The notes: generated by a model not told the origin, from the sequence alone. 64,000 bases of DNA from an uncultured Eubacterium sp. (GCA_910584645.1 CAJUAU010000004.1:133020-197019), one strand, 5' to 3'; positions 42,117-51,977 are shown, counted from the stretch's first letter. Numbers and translations are program-made.

Positions 42117-42986
42117 ATGAACCATGTCAGAGAAATTGTTAAAGCAGATGCCGTCCACCAGAAGGGAATTCTTGGAAAAGGCAGCTGTATCGCCATTCTG
42201 GACAGTGGCATCTGCAGCCACCCGGACTTTGAAAACCGTGTCATCGGCTGGTATGACACCGTAAACGGCAGAACCAGACCCTATGACGATAATGGCCACG
42301 GAACCCATGTTGCTGGCATTGCCGCCGGCAGCGGACAATCCAGCCGCGGAACCTTCTGCGGTATGGCGCCGGAAGCAAAGATCGTCTCCGTGAAGATCTT
42401 AAACCGGTACGGGGAGGGAATGATCCCCCATATCATCGCCGGCATCCGCTGGGTTCTGAGAAACCGTTATCAATATAACATCAATATCATCAATATCTCT
42501 GTGGGCACCACCGATGGCAAACAGTTTGACGAAAATTCTGATTTTGTACAGACAGTAAACGAACTCTGGGACGCGGGGCTGGTCGTCGTGGCATCCGCTG
42601 GAAACAAGGGACCGGAACCCTATACCATCAGTGCTCCGGGAAACAGCCGTAAGATCATCACAGTGGGTTATTACAGCAAACACTCCAATTCCAGTGTGGG
42701 GCCTACCTCCCTCTGTATCAAAAAACCAGATGTCGTGACGCCGGGACACCAGGTCCAGAGCTGCAGCAATAAGTATCTCAACGGACCATCTTATGAAAAA
42801 AAGAGCGGCACTTCCATGGCGACTCCGATCGTCAGTGGAAGCATCGCTCTGCTTCTTTCAAAATATCCTGAACTTACTCCAAAAGAGGTTAAACTACGCC
42901 TGAAAAACAGCTGTACTGACCTCCATCTCCCCCACAGCAGCCAGGGCTGGGGGCTTTTAAACACCAAACGGTTTCTGGATGTATAA
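42117..42986 (+). CDS. Intracellular subtilisin-like serine protease (S8)
   Basis: A 289-residue S8 peptidase. The catalytic triad is D29 in AILDSG, H61 in GHGTHVAG and S234 in SGTSMATP, with the oxyanion asparagine N164 in SAGNKG. No signal peptide or membrane span exists, and the catalytic domain begins only 20 or so residues from the start, so there is at most a very short propeptide, as in intracellular subtilisins. It would act on cytoplasmic proteins. The ribosome site is GGGGTAAGGAAC. It forms a two-gene unit with the DUF3892 protein and converges on glgP 24 bases away. Possible sporulation control is noted at 41638-41668. Confidence 0.92.
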   Translation: MNHVREIVKADAVHQKGILGKGSCIAILDSGICSHPDFENRVIGWYDTVNGRTRPYDDNGHGTHVAGIAAGSGQSSRGTFCGMAPEAKIVSVKILNRYGEGMIPHIIAGIRWVLRNRYQYNINIINISVGTTDGKQFDENSDFVQTVNELWDAGLVVVASAGNKGPEPYTISAPGNSRKIITVGYYSKHSNSSVGPTSLCIKKPDVVTPGHQVQSCSNKYLNGPSYEKKSGTSMATPIVSGSIALLLSKYPELTPKEVKLRLKNSCTDLHLPHSSQGWGLLNTKRFLDV

Positions 42987-43010
42987 CGGTTGCAGCCGGT
43001 ACAGCAGATC

Positions 43011-45266
43011 CTACTGATCCAGTTTCCAGATATCTTCGTTGTACTGGGCGATGGTGCGGTCGGAGGAGAAAAAGCCTGCCTTAGCAATGTTTACCAGCAT
43101 TTTCCCGGCCCAGCTCTTCCGATCGTCATAATCGCGGTATGCCAGCTCCTTCGTCCGGACATACTCCTGAAAATCTGGAAAAGTCATAAACCAGTCCTTA
43201 TTCAGAAGTTCATTGTACAGCCTGGTGAGGCACTTTTTCCTGCCTGCCTTCAGCATTTTCTTGCTGACAATGAAATCCACCGCTTCTTTAAGATCGGCAT
43301 CCTTCTTATAGTAATCCCTGGAGCAGTAATCCCCCCGCTCATAACGGGCGATCACGGTATCGCTGTCCTCACCAAATACATAGATATTATCATCCCCCAC
43401 CAGCTGATGGATCTCTACATTGGCACCGTCTTCCGTACCGAGGGTTACTGCACCGTTGAGCATGAATTTCATATTTCCTGTTCCACTGGCTTCTTTGGAA
43501 GCAAGGGAGATCTGCTCCGAGATATCACAGGCCGGGATCAGCTTTTCCGCCAGAGTGACATTGTAGTTTTCAACCATTACAATATTCAGATAAGGTTTGA
43601 CTTTCTTGTCTTTATTTACGATCTTCTGCAGGCACAGGATCAGATGGATGATGTCCTTGGCAATGGTATAAGCTGGCGCCGCCTTCGCACCAAAGATCAG
43701 GGTGACCGGCGTCTTCGGCGTCTTTCCTTTCTTAATCTCCAGGTACTTGTGGACCGCATACAGGGCATTAAGCTGCTGCCGCTTGTACTCATGCAGGCGC
43801 TTGATCTGAATATCAAAGATGGAGTCCTCATTGATCTTTAACCCCTGGGTCTCCTTCAGATATTTGACCAGTTTATGTTTATTCTTTTTCTTAATGTCCA
43901 GGAGCTTCTGGAGCACCTTTTCATCTTCTGCATAATGAAGCAGCTTCTCCAGCTCTTCTGCATCCCTTTTAAAGCCGTCCCCGATAGTCTTTTCAAGGAA
44001 AGCTGCCAGCGGCTTATTGCAGTGGAGCAGCCAGCGGCGGAAGGTGATGCCGTTGGTTTTGTTATTAAACTTCTCCGGATATATTTTATAAAATTGATTC
44101 AGTTCATTATTTTTAAGAATTTCGGTGTGAAGATACGCTACTCCGTTCACACTGTGGCCATAATGGATATCCATATGAGCCATATGAACCCGGTCTTCAT
44201 CGTCTATTATGTAGACGGATTCGTCATCGTACTGGTCCTTCACGCACAGATCCAGCTCCCGGATGATGGGAACCAGCTGGGGCGCCACTCTCTCGATAAA
44301 GGACAGGGGCCACTTTTCCAATGCTTCGGAAAGGATCGTATGATTGGTATAAGCACAGGTATGTTTCGTAATCTCAATCGCCTCATCCATATCAATTCCC
44401 CTGTCAGTCAGAAGCCTTATCAGCTCCGGGATCACCATGGATGGATGGGTATCATTGATCTGGATCGCCACATAGTCCGCCAGGTCATGAAGGTCACTGC
44501 CCCGCTCCACCGCTTCATCCAGGATCAGCTGGGCGCCGCAGCTCACCATAAAATACTGCTGGTAAACTCTCAGCAGACGCCCAGCGTCATCGCTGTCGTC
44601 GGGATAGAGAAACAGTGTCAGGTTCTTACGGATATCTTCCTTGTCAAAGTCGATGCCTTTCTTTACAATATCTTCTTTCAGCGTATCGATATCAAAGAGA
44701 TGAAGAGTATTCGTCCGGTTGTTGTATCCCGTCACAAGAATTTCATATAAAGTGGAGTCCACACTGAATTTTCCAAAGGAAACTTTATATTTTTTCTCGC
44801 TCCGGATCAGCCAGCCCGGCTTCTCCAGCCAGGGATTGGGCTGCTCCTTCTGCAGGTTCTTGTGAAATACCTGCTTAAACAGTCCAAAGTGATAATTCAG
44901 CCCGATGCCGTCTCCCGGCAGTCCCAGCGTCGCGATGGAATCCAGAAAACAGGCGGCCAGTCTTCCCAGCCCTCCATTTCCCAGTGAGGGTTCTGGCTCC
45001 AGCTCCTCCAGCCGGCTCAGTTTTTTCCCGGCTTTTTTAAGCTCTTCTTTGATCTCATCGTAAATACCGAGATTGATCAGGTTATTGCTCAGAAGCTTTC
45101 CGATCAGGAACTCTGCCGATATATAGTATAGTTTCTTTTTTCCAGTATTTTTTTTCTTCGCAGCCGCCATTTCATTTGTCATCTGTAACAGCGCTGCATA
45201 TAACTCCCGGTCCCCGCAGCCATCGATCTCTTTTCCAAATATTTTTTTCACATACTCATTCAGCAT
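43011..45266 (-). CDS. glgP: Glycogen/maltodextrin phosphorylase
   Basis: A 751-residue GT35 phosphorylase that releases glucose 1-phosphate from alpha-1,4-glucans with pyridoxal phosphate. EPSLGNGGLGRLAACFLDS near residue 85 and NDTHPS are conserved, and the PLP-binding lysine is in EASGTGNMKFMLNGA. It is shorter than the enterobacterial enzymes, as usual for Clostridia. The start at 45266 has AGGAGG nine bases upstream; longer frames lack one. No other glycogen genes are in the window, so it stands alone behind its own promoter. Glucose 1-phosphate could also feed RfbF, but that link is speculative. Confidence 0.96.
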   Translation of the reverse strand: MLNEYVKKIFGKEIDGCGDRELYAALLQMTNEMAAAKKKNTGKKKLYYISAEFLIGKLLSNNLINLGIYDEIKEELKKAGKKLSRLEELEPEPSLGNGGLGRLAACFLDSIATLGLPGDGIGLNYHFGLFKQVFHKNLQKEQPNPWLEKPGWLIRSEKKYKVSFGKFSVDSTLYEILVTGYNNRTNTLHLFDIDTLKEDIVKKGIDFDKEDIRKNLTLFLYPDDSDDAGRLLRVYQQYFMVSCGAQLILDEAVERGSDLHDLADYVAIQINDTHPSMVIPELIRLLTDRGIDMDEAIEITKHTCAYTNHTILSEALEKWPLSFIERVAPQLVPIIRELDLCVKDQYDDESVYIIDDEDRVHMAHMDIHYGHSVNGVAYLHTEILKNNELNQFYKIYPEKFNNKTNGITFRRWLLHCNKPLAAFLEKTIGDGFKRDAEELEKLLHYAEDEKVLQKLLDIKKKNKHKLVKYLKETQGLKINEDSIFDIQIKRLHEYKRQQLNALYAVHKYLEIKKGKTPKTPVTLIFGAKAAPAYTIAKDIIHLILCLQKIVNKDKKVKPYLNIVMVENYNVTLAEKLIPACDISEQISLASKEASGTGNMKFMLNGAVTLGTEDGANVEIHQLVGDDNIYVFGEDSDTVIARYERGDYCSRDYYKKDADLKEAVDFIVSKKMLKAGRKKCLTRLYNELLNKDWFMTFPDFQEYVRTKELAYRDYDDRKSWAGKMLVNIAKAGFFSSDRTIAQYNEDIWKLDQ

Positions 45267-45330
45267 CTCTGCCCGCCTCCTCATTCTTTTCCTCAGAACC
45301 ATATATTATAGGTGCTGGCACACCCTATTC

Positions 45331-45359
45331 AGAATATCACACTATACTTCCGGTGTCAA
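45331..45359 (-). promoter_or_regulatory. Promoter of glgP
   Basis: Minus strand TTGACA (45354-45359), 17 bases, TATTCT (45331-45336), about 65 bases ahead of the glgP start. The -35 lies within the last codons of the upstream 238-residue protein gene. Confidence 0.6.
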
Positions 45360-46053
45360 AAGGTTTTGGAGAGCATTTCTGAACCTTCATTAGTTTATCA
45401 AAAACTACATCCGGCATGGCAGCAACGCTTACACCCTGGATCGATTCAATAAAGATCAAACTGTTTATGATCTTCTGCTGATAAAGAAAATTACTCCGAA
45501 CCGTTTCCAATGTAAATGGCGGGGATAGTGTTTTGTTTATTGATTTCATGATCCGGGCTGTTTCATTACTATCCGCCCTCTGGGACCACAGTGTTTTCAG
45601 TCCAGCTGTATTTGTACCCGCGCCATTTTTTGACTTCCACCCGATCCCAAAACAGAAGACCCCTTCCTCCTGGGCACCGTTGGCAACCCCGATTTCCCGG
45701 GCTTTATCAACATAACCTGGCACATGGAACTGCAACATGACCGGATAACGGGACGCTGCTTTTGTTCCATTCATATATTTCAGGGAATATGACATATCCT
45801 GTGCAAACCCCTGGTGTCCGTCTCCTATCACTGCATCATAACCATTCCTGCCAAGCCATAATTCTGCTTCCTCCATACTCATTGACCGATAAAACAGATC
45901 TGGCTGGTCTGGTGCCCCCACGGTATTACTTATCCATATTGTATGATTCTTTTTCCAGAACATTGGGTCATACGTGGTACTTTGCACCACATTGGGGTAA
46001 ATCCCCGATATCTGCTTGTCCTTTATTCTGCAGAACTGCTCTGTAAAATCCAT
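45337..46053 (-). CDS. Orphan soluble protein, last gene of the 45-52 kb operon
   Basis: A 238-residue protein without signal peptide or membrane span. I do not recognise the family. The stretch LFYRSMSMEEAELWL, then GHQGFAQDMSYSLKYM, then VMLQFHVPG is reminiscent of ADP-ribosyltransferase folds (an early YR, a middle beta-strand block with H/Q, a hydrophobic strand), but I cannot find the expected catalytic glutamate with confidence, so this is only a hint. It follows the clostripain gene by 22 bases and ends the operon that begins at 51939. The ribosome site AGGAAGA is close to the ATG. Confidence 0.6.
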   Translation of the reverse strand: MDFTEQFCRIKDKQISGIYPNVVQSTTYDPMFWKKNHTIWISNTVGAPDQPDLFYRSMSMEEAELWLGRNGYDAVIGDGHQGFAQDMSYSLKYMNGTKAASRYPVMLQFHVPGYVDKAREIGVANGAQEEGVFCFGIGWKSKNGAGTNTAGLKTLWSQRADSNETARIMKSINKTLSPPFTLETVRSNFLYQQKIINSLIFIESIQGVSVAAMPDVVFDKLMKVQKCSPKPFDTGSIV

Positions 46054-46075
46054 TCTTCCTGGTCTGTCACTCTTC

Positions 46076-48079
46076 TTAATATCCTCCTTTTTTTCCTATA
46101 GGATTCTGTCTCCCAGACAGAAAATCCGTATAGTATAAATTCTGTTTCGTATCCTGGATCATAAATCCAAACATACAGTTTTCCACATCTGCATCTACCA
46201 GCATAAGATCGGCGTCGCCTTCTTCCAGACTGTCTATGCGGATCTGTTTTCCCACATAGTAGGAATCCTGGTATATCTCACCGCTTTTTACCCCGGCCGC
46301 CACCCCCTTTCCTGTCACAGCCGCGCCGCTGCTGCCCTGTGGCATCACCTCTGCCCTTCCATCTCCATCCCACTGCTCCAGAGGATAAAGCGGATACAGA
46401 GTATCACCCTCCTGTAGTTCATACTGTTTCTTTTTGACTCCGATGGGGGCGATAGCACGGATCCTGCCATCCTGTTCCTCCTTGGAAAAGCTGATGTACA
46501 TCAGACAGATTTCACCGCGATACCATACAGGTGATATATATTCCGTATACTCCTCTGTATCCAGTGTCTCAATCAGACACAGGATCTCATCTTTCATTCC
46601 CCAGTATTGTTTTTCCGGAACTGCCTTCGGGAAGCCTGCCCGGTCAAGAAGGACATCACTGTCTGTGCTGAGCAGGTATGCCATTCCCTCCCTGCCTGCA
46701 TCATGGAACACAGTCAGATACGCCGCCGCTATCCGGTCCATTTCCTCTGGTTTCACCTGGACCATGATCTCCTGCTGTTTCTTTTCCAGGGAATGCCAGT
46801 CTATATGATCCTCCTCCGTCAGATAATCCTGGTATTTCTGGAGAAACTGATGATAGGCACTGCAAAAAGGAATTTCCTTATACACGGACATATTCTGCAA
46901 AAACCATTCATTGCAGCCAGCCGGCAGATATATACTGGTTCCGGATGGCTCCGATCCATAGCCCTTTGTGATCTTTTCCGGCACCAGCAGCTTATGCTGC
47001 TTCCCAAGCTGTTTGTAACCATCTGCATCGCCTGTTATCTCCGCGATCTGTTCCATCAGATCCATCAGATCGACGATCTCCGCATGAGAGCCCCCCGCCA
47101 GGTTTCCAAATCCCTGAACCTTTTTTCTCTGTCTCCCCAGTTCCTGGTAAAGCCGGTTGTCCGCCATCTGCTCGGTCTTCTCCATCATCTTATTGAAACA
47201 GTCATGAAACCCTTTATATGCGCTTAGATCCATCATACTCAGCGTTAATTTGTAATCACAATCCTTATAATAACCCTCATAGGAATCCAGCATGGCGATG
47301 CCCATTTTACTTCCCATATCCTCCGGGGATCTCTGTATTTCATCCGCCAGGCTGCAGAGCCACGAATAGTCATAGCCGCTTTCCGGCTCCAGTTCCTCCG
47401 AGGCGATAAGGTACTCTGCCTTCTCTTCCAGCACTGCCGCCAGTTCGATATTTCCCATCAGACAGGCATCCAGACCAATAAAAGAAAATTTTTCATCCAT
47501 TGCAGAATGATCCATCGCTCCGGCGATCTCATTCAGGGAAAGAGAGGAATCATCAAACTGGCTGTCACAGCCGAAACCTGAGATCTGCCCTGACCCATGA
47601 TTCCAGAATACCAGTCCATAGTGCTCAGCGGGATAAGACTGTATGCCATAATTTATGAAATCCGCCAAAGTATCCTCTTCCCCCATATCCCGTGCTTCCA
47701 TATCCTCAAACTCTTCTGCTCCCTCTCCCGTCACGCAAAAACGCCCATATTCTTTTCCTTTCATCGCCGGATACTCCCAGTTCTGCGAGCCTCCTGCCTC
47801 CACAACAACATGTACATCTTCGGAGGCGATCTCTGACTCCTGAAGAGCTTTTTCCATCTCCCCCAGATCCTCTGTGGCAGCCCCATAACTTCCCTCCAGG
47901 TCACTGCCTACCATGTAGACGAGGATCGTACAAAATCCTTTCGCTGCCTTCGGTTCATAGTCCTGCACATGAACCCCTGTTTTCATTATACCGCCTGCGG
48001 TAACCAGGGCGGTCCCCAGCAGCAGGGAAGCTAAGATCTTCCTTATACGCGGTGAACGTATCCTCTTTTTATCATCCAT
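46076..48079 (-). CDS. Clostripain family cysteine protease (C11), exported
   Basis: A 667-residue protein with a membrane segment near the N terminus (about residues 15-32, after a basic stretch), which acts as signal peptide or anchor. The C11 domain follows: LVYMVGSDLEG near 53, catalytic histidine H161 in FWNHGSG, and catalytic cysteine C206 in GLDACLMGNIE. C11 proteases are caspase relatives that cut after arginine or lysine and often self-activate at an internal site. The C-terminal 300 residues are a soluble domain of unknown role. I start at ATG 48079 with AGGAGGGAAAAA; upstream ATGs are within the ribosome site region. It lies in an operon with two unknown proteins upstream, which may be its partners or targets. 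Confidence 0.9.
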   Translation of the reverse strand: MDDKKRIRSPRIRKILASLLLGTALVTAGGIMKTGVHVQDYEPKAAKGFCTILVYMVGSDLEGSYGAATEDLGEMEKALQESEIASEDVHVVVEAGGSQNWEYPAMKGKEYGRFCVTGEGAEEFEDMEARDMGEEDTLADFINYGIQSYPAEHYGLVFWNHGSGQISGFGCDSQFDDSSLSLNEIAGAMDHSAMDEKFSFIGLDACLMGNIELAAVLEEKAEYLIASEELEPESGYDYSWLCSLADEIQRSPEDMGSKMGIAMLDSYEGYYKDCDYKLTLSMMDLSAYKGFHDCFNKMMEKTEQMADNRLYQELGRQRKKVQGFGNLAGGSHAEIVDLMDLMEQIAEITGDADGYKQLGKQHKLLVPEKITKGYGSEPSGTSIYLPAGCNEWFLQNMSVYKEIPFCSAYHQFLQKYQDYLTEEDHIDWHSLEKKQQEIMVQVKPEEMDRIAAAYLTVFHDAGREGMAYLLSTDSDVLLDRAGFPKAVPEKQYWGMKDEILCLIETLDTEEYTEYISPVWYRGEICLMYISFSKEEQDGRIRAIAPIGVKKKQYELQEGDTLYPLYPLEQWDGDGRAEVMPQGSSGAAVTGKGVAAGVKSGEIYQDSYYVGKQIRIDSLEEGDADLMLVDADVENCMFGFMIQDTKQNLYYTDFLSGRQNPIGKKGGY

Positions 48080-48105
48080 TTTTTCCCTCCTCATTTGCAA
48101 AATCC

Positions 48106-51100
48106 CTATAATCTGGTCTCATATTTACCTTTTCCACTCCGTTTTCTCATCCTCTGGATCTTTTCCGACGGTTCCATGCCGAGGCTCTGCTCCGCCTGCC
48201 GGAAATACTCCTGGATCACCGGCTCCCTGGATAGATTGATAAAATCAGCTCCGCTCCGGTCTACCGGGAAGCACTGATACAGCTGCTCCTGCACCTGCTT
48301 CAGTACAATCCCCGGATCTCCACCGGTTCCATTGACAACGACGGTTCCATGTCCTGTCGTCTTTTCCTTCATCATATCCACATGTTCCATCATGCTTTTC
48401 TGATGCCCCTGCATTTCCTCCAGATTTTCTGCCACCTTGTCATAGAGAATCTTCGCTTCATCATACTGCCCCATCAGCTCCTTTGCCTTCGACAGCTCTC
48501 CATCCCTGAAACTCCTGCTCTTTTCTCCTATCTGCTGCCGCAGTGCTTCCATGGGTTCCTCTAATCCTGGTACGTCTCCAGCCCGGATACCGGTGCACAA
48601 AACATTCTCCACATGCCCCAGCGCATCGGTCAGGGAAACATTCATCTCATCAAATTCTTCCATCGGAGTCTCAAACTGCTCCACATACGTATTCTGCATG
48701 GACTGCATCATCTCTATCGAGGCAGCCATATGCTTCCGGGCACCATCCAGCCTGTGGCAGTGCCTGGAAACAGGCTCCTTCTCATAACGGTATTTTCTCC
48801 AGTTGCTGCGGGCTGCCGCCTGTTCGATACGGTCCAGATCCGGCTGTATCTTCTCCTGGATGCTCTGGGAAAGAACCCCTTCCGGCGAAGCTTTCAGTGC
48901 CTCCTTCCCGATCTGCCCGGTAAAATGATATGTAGTCCCCAGTGCAACAAAATCTATCTCTGCCTTAAAATACCGCTCAGATGTGTTGGCCTTAGCGGTC
49001 AGCTTGATATAATTCAGGTAAAAAAGCGACATCGCTCCCTGGATCACACCCTTGACTGCCCTTAAAACACCTTCGCCCAGAATACCTCCGAGATTGACAA
49101 GGCCCTTTGCCACCTGCAGTGCAGCTGTTGCCACACCAATCGCCGCGTAAACACCTGCCTTTGCCACCTCATAGGCGCCAATCTCAATCCCCTTGGCGAT
49201 TGCTACAAATGCTTTTTTCCACCAGCTGGCGTTCCGGATATCATTCCTGCAGTTCTGGATCCTGACATCCAGGTCATGGATCTTTCCATACAATTCATTG
49301 ACATGGGCCTGTGCCCGGTCGATCTCCCGGTTTGCATTATCGATCCTCTGCCGCAGCCTGCCGATGGCGGCTTCGATGCTTCTTGTCACGGATTTCAGTT
49401 TTTCGGTCAGCTTTGAAGTATCGATGGTCAGGCTGAATTCAAAATTGCCAGAGGAAAAACTCCCATAGTTTACTTTCAGGTGAAGACTGATCTGCAGGAT
49501 CCCCAGCCATGTCGTACACAGATCCACGGATATAAGCCCCTGGCAGAAAATAATCCTGGCATCCACCTCAAACAACCGAAGCACATTCACATTCCCATCC
49601 AGATAAAAGGAAATATTTTTCTTCCCCGCTGACAGGAAAAATACCAGCCCTGCCTGATCAGGATTTATAAACTGTGACAATACACTATCCCTTGCAATCG
49701 GCAGTGTATCGCCGCTCCTTCTTCCTGCCTTGGATGGTCCTATGCGGATAAATCCCAGATCCATCTCCTGTATTTTGGCATATCCCAGTATCCCCTCTGC
49801 TTCCCGGTAGGAAAATAAAACTTCGATACGTCTGCCAAAGATCTCTATGACACCGCAGATAAAGAGACCTCTTTCCACAGAATAGTTTCCTATTCTGGTA
49901 TTGATGGATGAATAATAGAACTGCGCCGCCAGCTGCAGCTCTCCAGAGTTTTTAATGTAGTAATGCCGCATCCTCTTTAAATCTGTCAGATCCGCCCCGT
50001 CACCAAAAGGAGTGAGCTGTACCTGGGAAAGTTCCAGATTCAGAGAGGGATTATTTACCCGGCAGTTAAACTGCTCCACGATCGCTGGCAGATTTTTCTG
50101 CTTCACTACTTCCTTTGAAAAAGATCCCGCATTTTGAAAGGGCAGTCCAAGGATCTTTATAAAATCCAATGCTTCTATGCCATGGATATGTTCTCCTAAC
50201 AGATTGTCCAGTAAAATTGGAATGGACAGATCGCTGACCGCCGCTGATAACAGTTCCGGAGTCACCAGCTCTCCCCGTATTTTCAATATCAAGGCACCAA
50301 AAATCTGAATCTTTCTTATATACAGGCTGGTATACATGCCAAAACTGATCCCCTCTGACACCCGGATCATCAGACAGGTATCGCCGATGGAAAAAGGTCC
50401 GAAGAGAGGCACCGGCTTTTCCACGTGAGCCATTGCCTCGATCCCAAAGGTATCCACCCCTGCCTCACAATCCACCTGAAAACGCATTTCCGGCACATAG
50501 GAAAAAATGAAACTGCCTTTTAAAAGAAAGGACATCCTTTTTCCCATCTGTACCATCATGTATAGATTTTTGCTTTCCATTATGTCATTTTTGAATCCGG
50601 GAATGGTAATCATTGCTGCGACTCCCTCCGCCCCCACTCCCACAAACAATTCTGTCTCTTTCATGCCAAACAGAGTCCGGACTGTCTTCATAAAAACGTT
50701 GTCACCGCCCATGACTATATGTGCATAGACTAAAAACCTGCAGTCCTTAACCGCTCTTGGCACATCGGCAGCCTCTACCTTTCCCGGTGCCAGTTCTGGC
50801 AGCATCCACCGGCGTCCCGTCTGGGCATAGAACAAAAATTCCTGAATACCGAAAAATCCAGCCGCTTTTTCCAGCGCCAAAATCAATGCCGATACATCCG
50901 GGTCTGTTTCCGGTTTCTGTTTTAACTGAAAGGCAAAAAGCACAGCCTTATTATCCTGGTACAGCGCCAGCTTAAACAACATTTCGGAATCCCTGATCCC
51001 TATCACTGTCCTGTTGTTTTGATGAATGACCGACAGTTGGCCCGGCTGACATTTCGGGAGCAGCCTGTCCGCATAAACTCCGATCTGGCCAGACATACTT

Positions 51101-51261
51101 TCGTCAGTCTCATTTATCACATCACTGACCGGTCTGCCACCCCACTCGATGGTTCCCCCATATATAAGCTCATTATTCTGCCTGCCGATCATCAGCTTTG
51201 CCGGACAGTGAAGTACCTGTCCTTCTACGGCGGCACTGCATGAAATTTTTCCATCTGCCAT
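48106..51261 (-). CDS. Large orphan protein with hydrophobic helices and coiled coils
   Basis: A 1051-residue protein with no signal peptide. Residues 1-630 look beta-rich, with many alternating hydrophobic strands and short repeats of the type G.F.F. A long coiled coil follows (about 630-700, TSKLTEKLKSVTRSIEAAIGRL and onward). Next is a hydrophobic, glycine/alanine-rich helical stretch (about 715-775, IEIGAYEVAKAGVYAAIGVA and the following residues), another beta segment, and a second helical/coiled-coil part (about 830-970). That combination recalls pore-forming or membrane-inserting proteins, but I recognise no family. It is flanked by a 212-residue protein and an exported C11 protease in the same operon. 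Its function is unknown. Confidence 0.7.
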   Translation of the reverse strand: MADGKISCSAAVEGQVLHCPAKLMIGRQNNELIYGGTIEWGGRPVSDVINETDESMSGQIGVYADRLLPKCQPGQLSVIHQNNRTVIGIRDSEMLFKLALYQDNKAVLFAFQLKQKPETDPDVSALILALEKAAGFFGIQEFLFYAQTGRRWMLPELAPGKVEAADVPRAVKDCRFLVYAHIVMGGDNVFMKTVRTLFGMKETELFVGVGAEGVAAMITIPGFKNDIMESKNLYMMVQMGKRMSFLLKGSFIFSYVPEMRFQVDCEAGVDTFGIEAMAHVEKPVPLFGPFSIGDTCLMIRVSEGISFGMYTSLYIRKIQIFGALILKIRGELVTPELLSAAVSDLSIPILLDNLLGEHIHGIEALDFIKILGLPFQNAGSFSKEVVKQKNLPAIVEQFNCRVNNPSLNLELSQVQLTPFGDGADLTDLKRMRHYYIKNSGELQLAAQFYYSSINTRIGNYSVERGLFICGVIEIFGRRIEVLFSYREAEGILGYAKIQEMDLGFIRIGPSKAGRRSGDTLPIARDSVLSQFINPDQAGLVFFLSAGKKNISFYLDGNVNVLRLFEVDARIIFCQGLISVDLCTTWLGILQISLHLKVNYGSFSSGNFEFSLTIDTSKLTEKLKSVTRSIEAAIGRLRQRIDNANREIDRAQAHVNELYGKIHDLDVRIQNCRNDIRNASWWKKAFVAIAKGIEIGAYEVAKAGVYAAIGVATAALQVAKGLVNLGGILGEGVLRAVKGVIQGAMSLFYLNYIKLTAKANTSERYFKAEIDFVALGTTYHFTGQIGKEALKASPEGVLSQSIQEKIQPDLDRIEQAAARSNWRKYRYEKEPVSRHCHRLDGARKHMAASIEMMQSMQNTYVEQFETPMEEFDEMNVSLTDALGHVENVLCTGIRAGDVPGLEEPMEALRQQIGEKSRSFRDGELSKAKELMGQYDEAKILYDKVAENLEEMQGHQKSMMEHVDMMKEKTTGHGTVVVNGTGGDPGIVLKQVQEQLYQCFPVDRSGADFINLSREPVIQEYFRQAEQSLGMEPSEKIQRMRKRSGKGKYETRL

Positions 51262-51300
51262 GGGACACTGCTCCCTTCTTTCAACTACTTATGATTTCTG

Positions 51301-51939
51301 TCAGTCCTCCGTCTGCTCCTTCTGAACTTCTGGCTCATCTTCTGGCTGCACTGGCATCTCCGGTATCTCTGGCACCGCTGCTTCCATCTCAAGATAATCA
51401 TGAATTGTCGTCAATCCCATCTTTTCAACGACTTTGCTGCGGTTTGTATTCCAAACCGAAATGGATATATTATCTACATCCACCAGCTGGTTGATGCCTT
51501 CTGGAATCATTCCTTTTGTAATAACCTCCAGCTGGAATGCATATTCCAGGGTAGATTCCTGGCTGGACTTGCGGATGTACAGATATGCCATCTTCAGCTT
51601 AATGATCAGATTATCCAGGACGGAACCCTCGCCTTCCTCCTGGGAAAGACCGGATATACCCGACTCAAGATCCTTTTCCATGGAAGAGGTATCCGCCTTT
51701 TCATCCACACCTTTCACCAGTTTTTTGATATCCTCAATTACCTCGCCGATGGACACGCCATTATCCGCATTCTGTTCTGAGGGGATCAGAAGAACCGCAT
51801 AACCATCCGAACCACTTTTTTCATAGGCTGCATGGAGCCTGCTCCCGATCAGGGAAAAATCAAGTCCAATGCTGGCATTTAAGGTGTTCACAACACCGCT
51901 TCCTGCTGCGCTTTCAACTGCTGTTACTTCATCTGCCAT
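51301..51939 (-). CDS. Orphan soluble protein, first gene of the 45-52 kb operon
   Basis: A 212-residue acidic protein. The start ADEVTAVESAAGSGVVNTLNASIGLDFSLIGSRLHAAYE is followed by a helical middle with acidic stretches, a beta segment (STLEYAFQLEVITKGMIPEGINQLVDVDNISISVW), and a proline/glutamate-rich tail. There is no signal peptide. No family is recognised. AAAGGAGGAAAAAGAT precedes the ATG, and a promoter lies about 40 bases upstream. It is 39 bases ahead of the 1051-residue protein gene, so it may be its small partner or chaperone, which is inference from position. Confidence 0.65.
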   Translation of the reverse strand: MADEVTAVESAAGSGVVNTLNASIGLDFSLIGSRLHAAYEKSGSDGYAVLLIPSEQNADNGVSIGEVIEDIKKLVKGVDEKADTSSMEKDLESGISGLSQEEGEGSVLDNLIIKLKMAYLYIRKSSQESTLEYAFQLEVITKGMIPEGINQLVDVDNISISVWNTNRSKVVEKMGLTTIHDYLEMEAAVPEIPEMPVQPEDEPEVQKEQTED

Positions 51940-51977
51940 ATCTTTTTCCTCCTTTTAAATTTTTGAACTTATATGGG

